Assembly (NCBI RefSeq): GCF_027923765.1
Contig: NZ_AP026709.1
Coordinates: 3,275,501-3,339,500, forward strand
Reading direction: 5' to 3'
DNA: 64,000 bases
DNA from: Pseudodesulfovibrio nedwellii
Lineage (GTDB): Bacteria > Desulfobacterota > Desulfovibrionia > Desulfovibrionales > Desulfovibrionaceae
A program made the position numbers and the translations under genes. Positions 63,372-64,000 of this stretch are shown one piece after another (position 1 is the stretch's first letter; each line of letters starts with the position of its first letter). Under the pieces are notes generated by a model. The model saw only the letters and a list, made by a program, of their open reading frames with translations, did not search any database and was not told the origin of the DNA.

Positions 63372-64000
63372 TTCGAGCGTGCCTTGTTGATTGCGAGATA
63401 AACGTCACTGAGGGGAATATTGTATTTATGGGCGAGTGTGCGACAGTCTTCAAATTCCGGCTTGGAGCGGAGGACCTGTCCGTCGAGATGCGCATTTTTT
63501 ATGGTCACAGTGCCGAGCGGTGTCTCCAGTTTTTCAAATGAAATATTGAGCTCTGTTTTGTCCAGTGGAATGGATTTAATACCCAGCGTTGTGGTGTGTG
63601 TGAAAAGCAGACGCTTGAATTTCTCTTCGTCTTCGATGCCGCAAAGTACCGAAAGAGTTGTGGCTGGACGGCTCTTTTTCATGATTATGGGGGTGAAGTG
63701 GACGTCCATAGCCCCGTCATCCATGAGTTGGTCAAGGGCCGCGCCGAGCATTTCACCGGTCATGTCGTCGATGTTGCACTGGAGCAATCGCGCCGGGATA
63801 GTTTTTAGGCCCATTGGCTCTTCAACGACAGAAGCCAGATGCACCCGCAGAACATTGGGAATGTCCGTGTTCCGATGGCCTATGCCGTATCCTGTCTTTT
63901 CGACAATCATAGCCGGTGTGTCCGTGAAGTGATCGACAAGTGTGACGAGAATGGCCGCGCCGGTTGGGGTCGTTGTTTCTTTTTTTACGGCTCCATGAGT
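63368..64000 (-). CDS. larC: Nickel-insertion protein LarC, 5' end outside window
   Basis: The last 210 residues of LarC (DUF111 family), which puts nickel into the pincer cofactor using CTP. The frame stays open to the right edge (THGAVKKETTTPTGAAIL upstream of the internal Met at 63910), so the apparent start is not real. Motifs: EKTGYGIGHRNTDIPNVLRV, CNIDDMTGEMLGAALD, KKSRPATTLSVLC, and KPEFEDC. It overlaps larE. Unlike the split larC1/larC2 of lactobacilli, the piece seen here has no frameshift. Confidence 0.93.
   Translation of the reverse strand, partial: THGAVKKETTTPTGAAILVTLVDHFTDTPAMIVEKTGYGIGHRNTDIPNVLRVHLASVVEEPMGLKTIPARLLQCNIDDMTGEMLGAALDQLMDDGAMDVHFTPIIMKKSRPATTLSVLCGIEDEEKFKRLLFTHTTTLGIKSIPLDKTELNISFEKLETPLGTVTIKNAHLDGQVLRSKPEFEDCRTLAHKYNIPLSDVYLAINKARSK

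Noticed and set aside
63368-63910. larC fragment starting at the internal Met 63910 as a complete small gene
   Set aside because: The frame is open to the window edge with LarC-like sequence upstream of that Met.
1-64000. CRISPR arrays, tRNA or rRNA genes, prophage
   Set aside because: I saw no regularly spaced direct repeats, no cloverleaf with TTCGANTC-type arms in the gaps, and no phage structural or integrase genes.

Overview
The window looks like chromosomal DNA of a sulfate-reducing member of the Desulfovibrionaceae, probably close to Pseudodesulfovibrio or Desulfovibrio. This rests on a complete Tmc transmembrane redox complex (tmcDCBA), a c553-type monohaem cytochrome, a periplasmic selenocysteine formate dehydrogenase with its FdhD/FdhE accessory proteins, a tungstate/molybdate uptake system and a very high density of two-component genes. 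No species assignment is possible from sequence reading alone. I see no rRNA, tRNA, CRISPR array, prophage or conjugative element; the only transposase-like gene sits inside the formate dehydrogenase locus.

Layout. 1-6100: 3' part of moaA, then a large AsmA/DUF748 envelope protein and an unknown lipoprotein on the minus strand. 6440-12090: signalling cassette A (Cache-type histidine kinase, three single-domain receivers, and a PEP-synthase-like protein without the usual TIM barrel). 12170-15870: tmcDCBA. 16358-18328: three TadE/TadG-like genes. 18687-24301: cytochrome c553, then a binding lipoprotein, a multi-PAS kinase and an HD-GYP response regulator in one operon. 24354-31193: an M20 peptidase divergent from a complete five-gene peptide-type ABC importer. 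31479-34297: an NtrC-like regulator with its kinase. 34438-39380: cassette B, collinear with cassette A in its kinase and three receivers but ending in a TauE/SafE permease and an unknown membrane protein. 39822-42690: wtpABC. 42949-44077: two exported thiol proteins. 44083-48040: a second binding-lipoprotein/kinase/regulator operon, ending in a receiver-STAS fusion. 48311-55476: the formate dehydrogenase locus (fdhB, fdhA with in-frame UGA, small ORF, transposase-like gene, fdhE, fdhD). 55790-61598: rbsDACBKR ribose operon behind a perfect palindromic operator. 61791-64000: larB, larE and part of larC for the nickel-pincer cofactor.

How it fits together. Periplasmic formate oxidation by the W/Mo-Sec FdhAB enzyme would feed periplasmic c-type cytochromes; TmcA-D can pass such electrons across the membrane toward sulfate reduction. 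moaA, wtpABC, fdhD and fdhE supply or insert the metal cofactor. The many kinases, two of them paired with solute-binding lipoproteins, suggest heavy investment in sensing periplasmic solutes. The most unusual material is the pair of collinear kinase plus three-receiver cassettes with different output genes, and the degenerate transposase-like gene embedded in the fdh locus.
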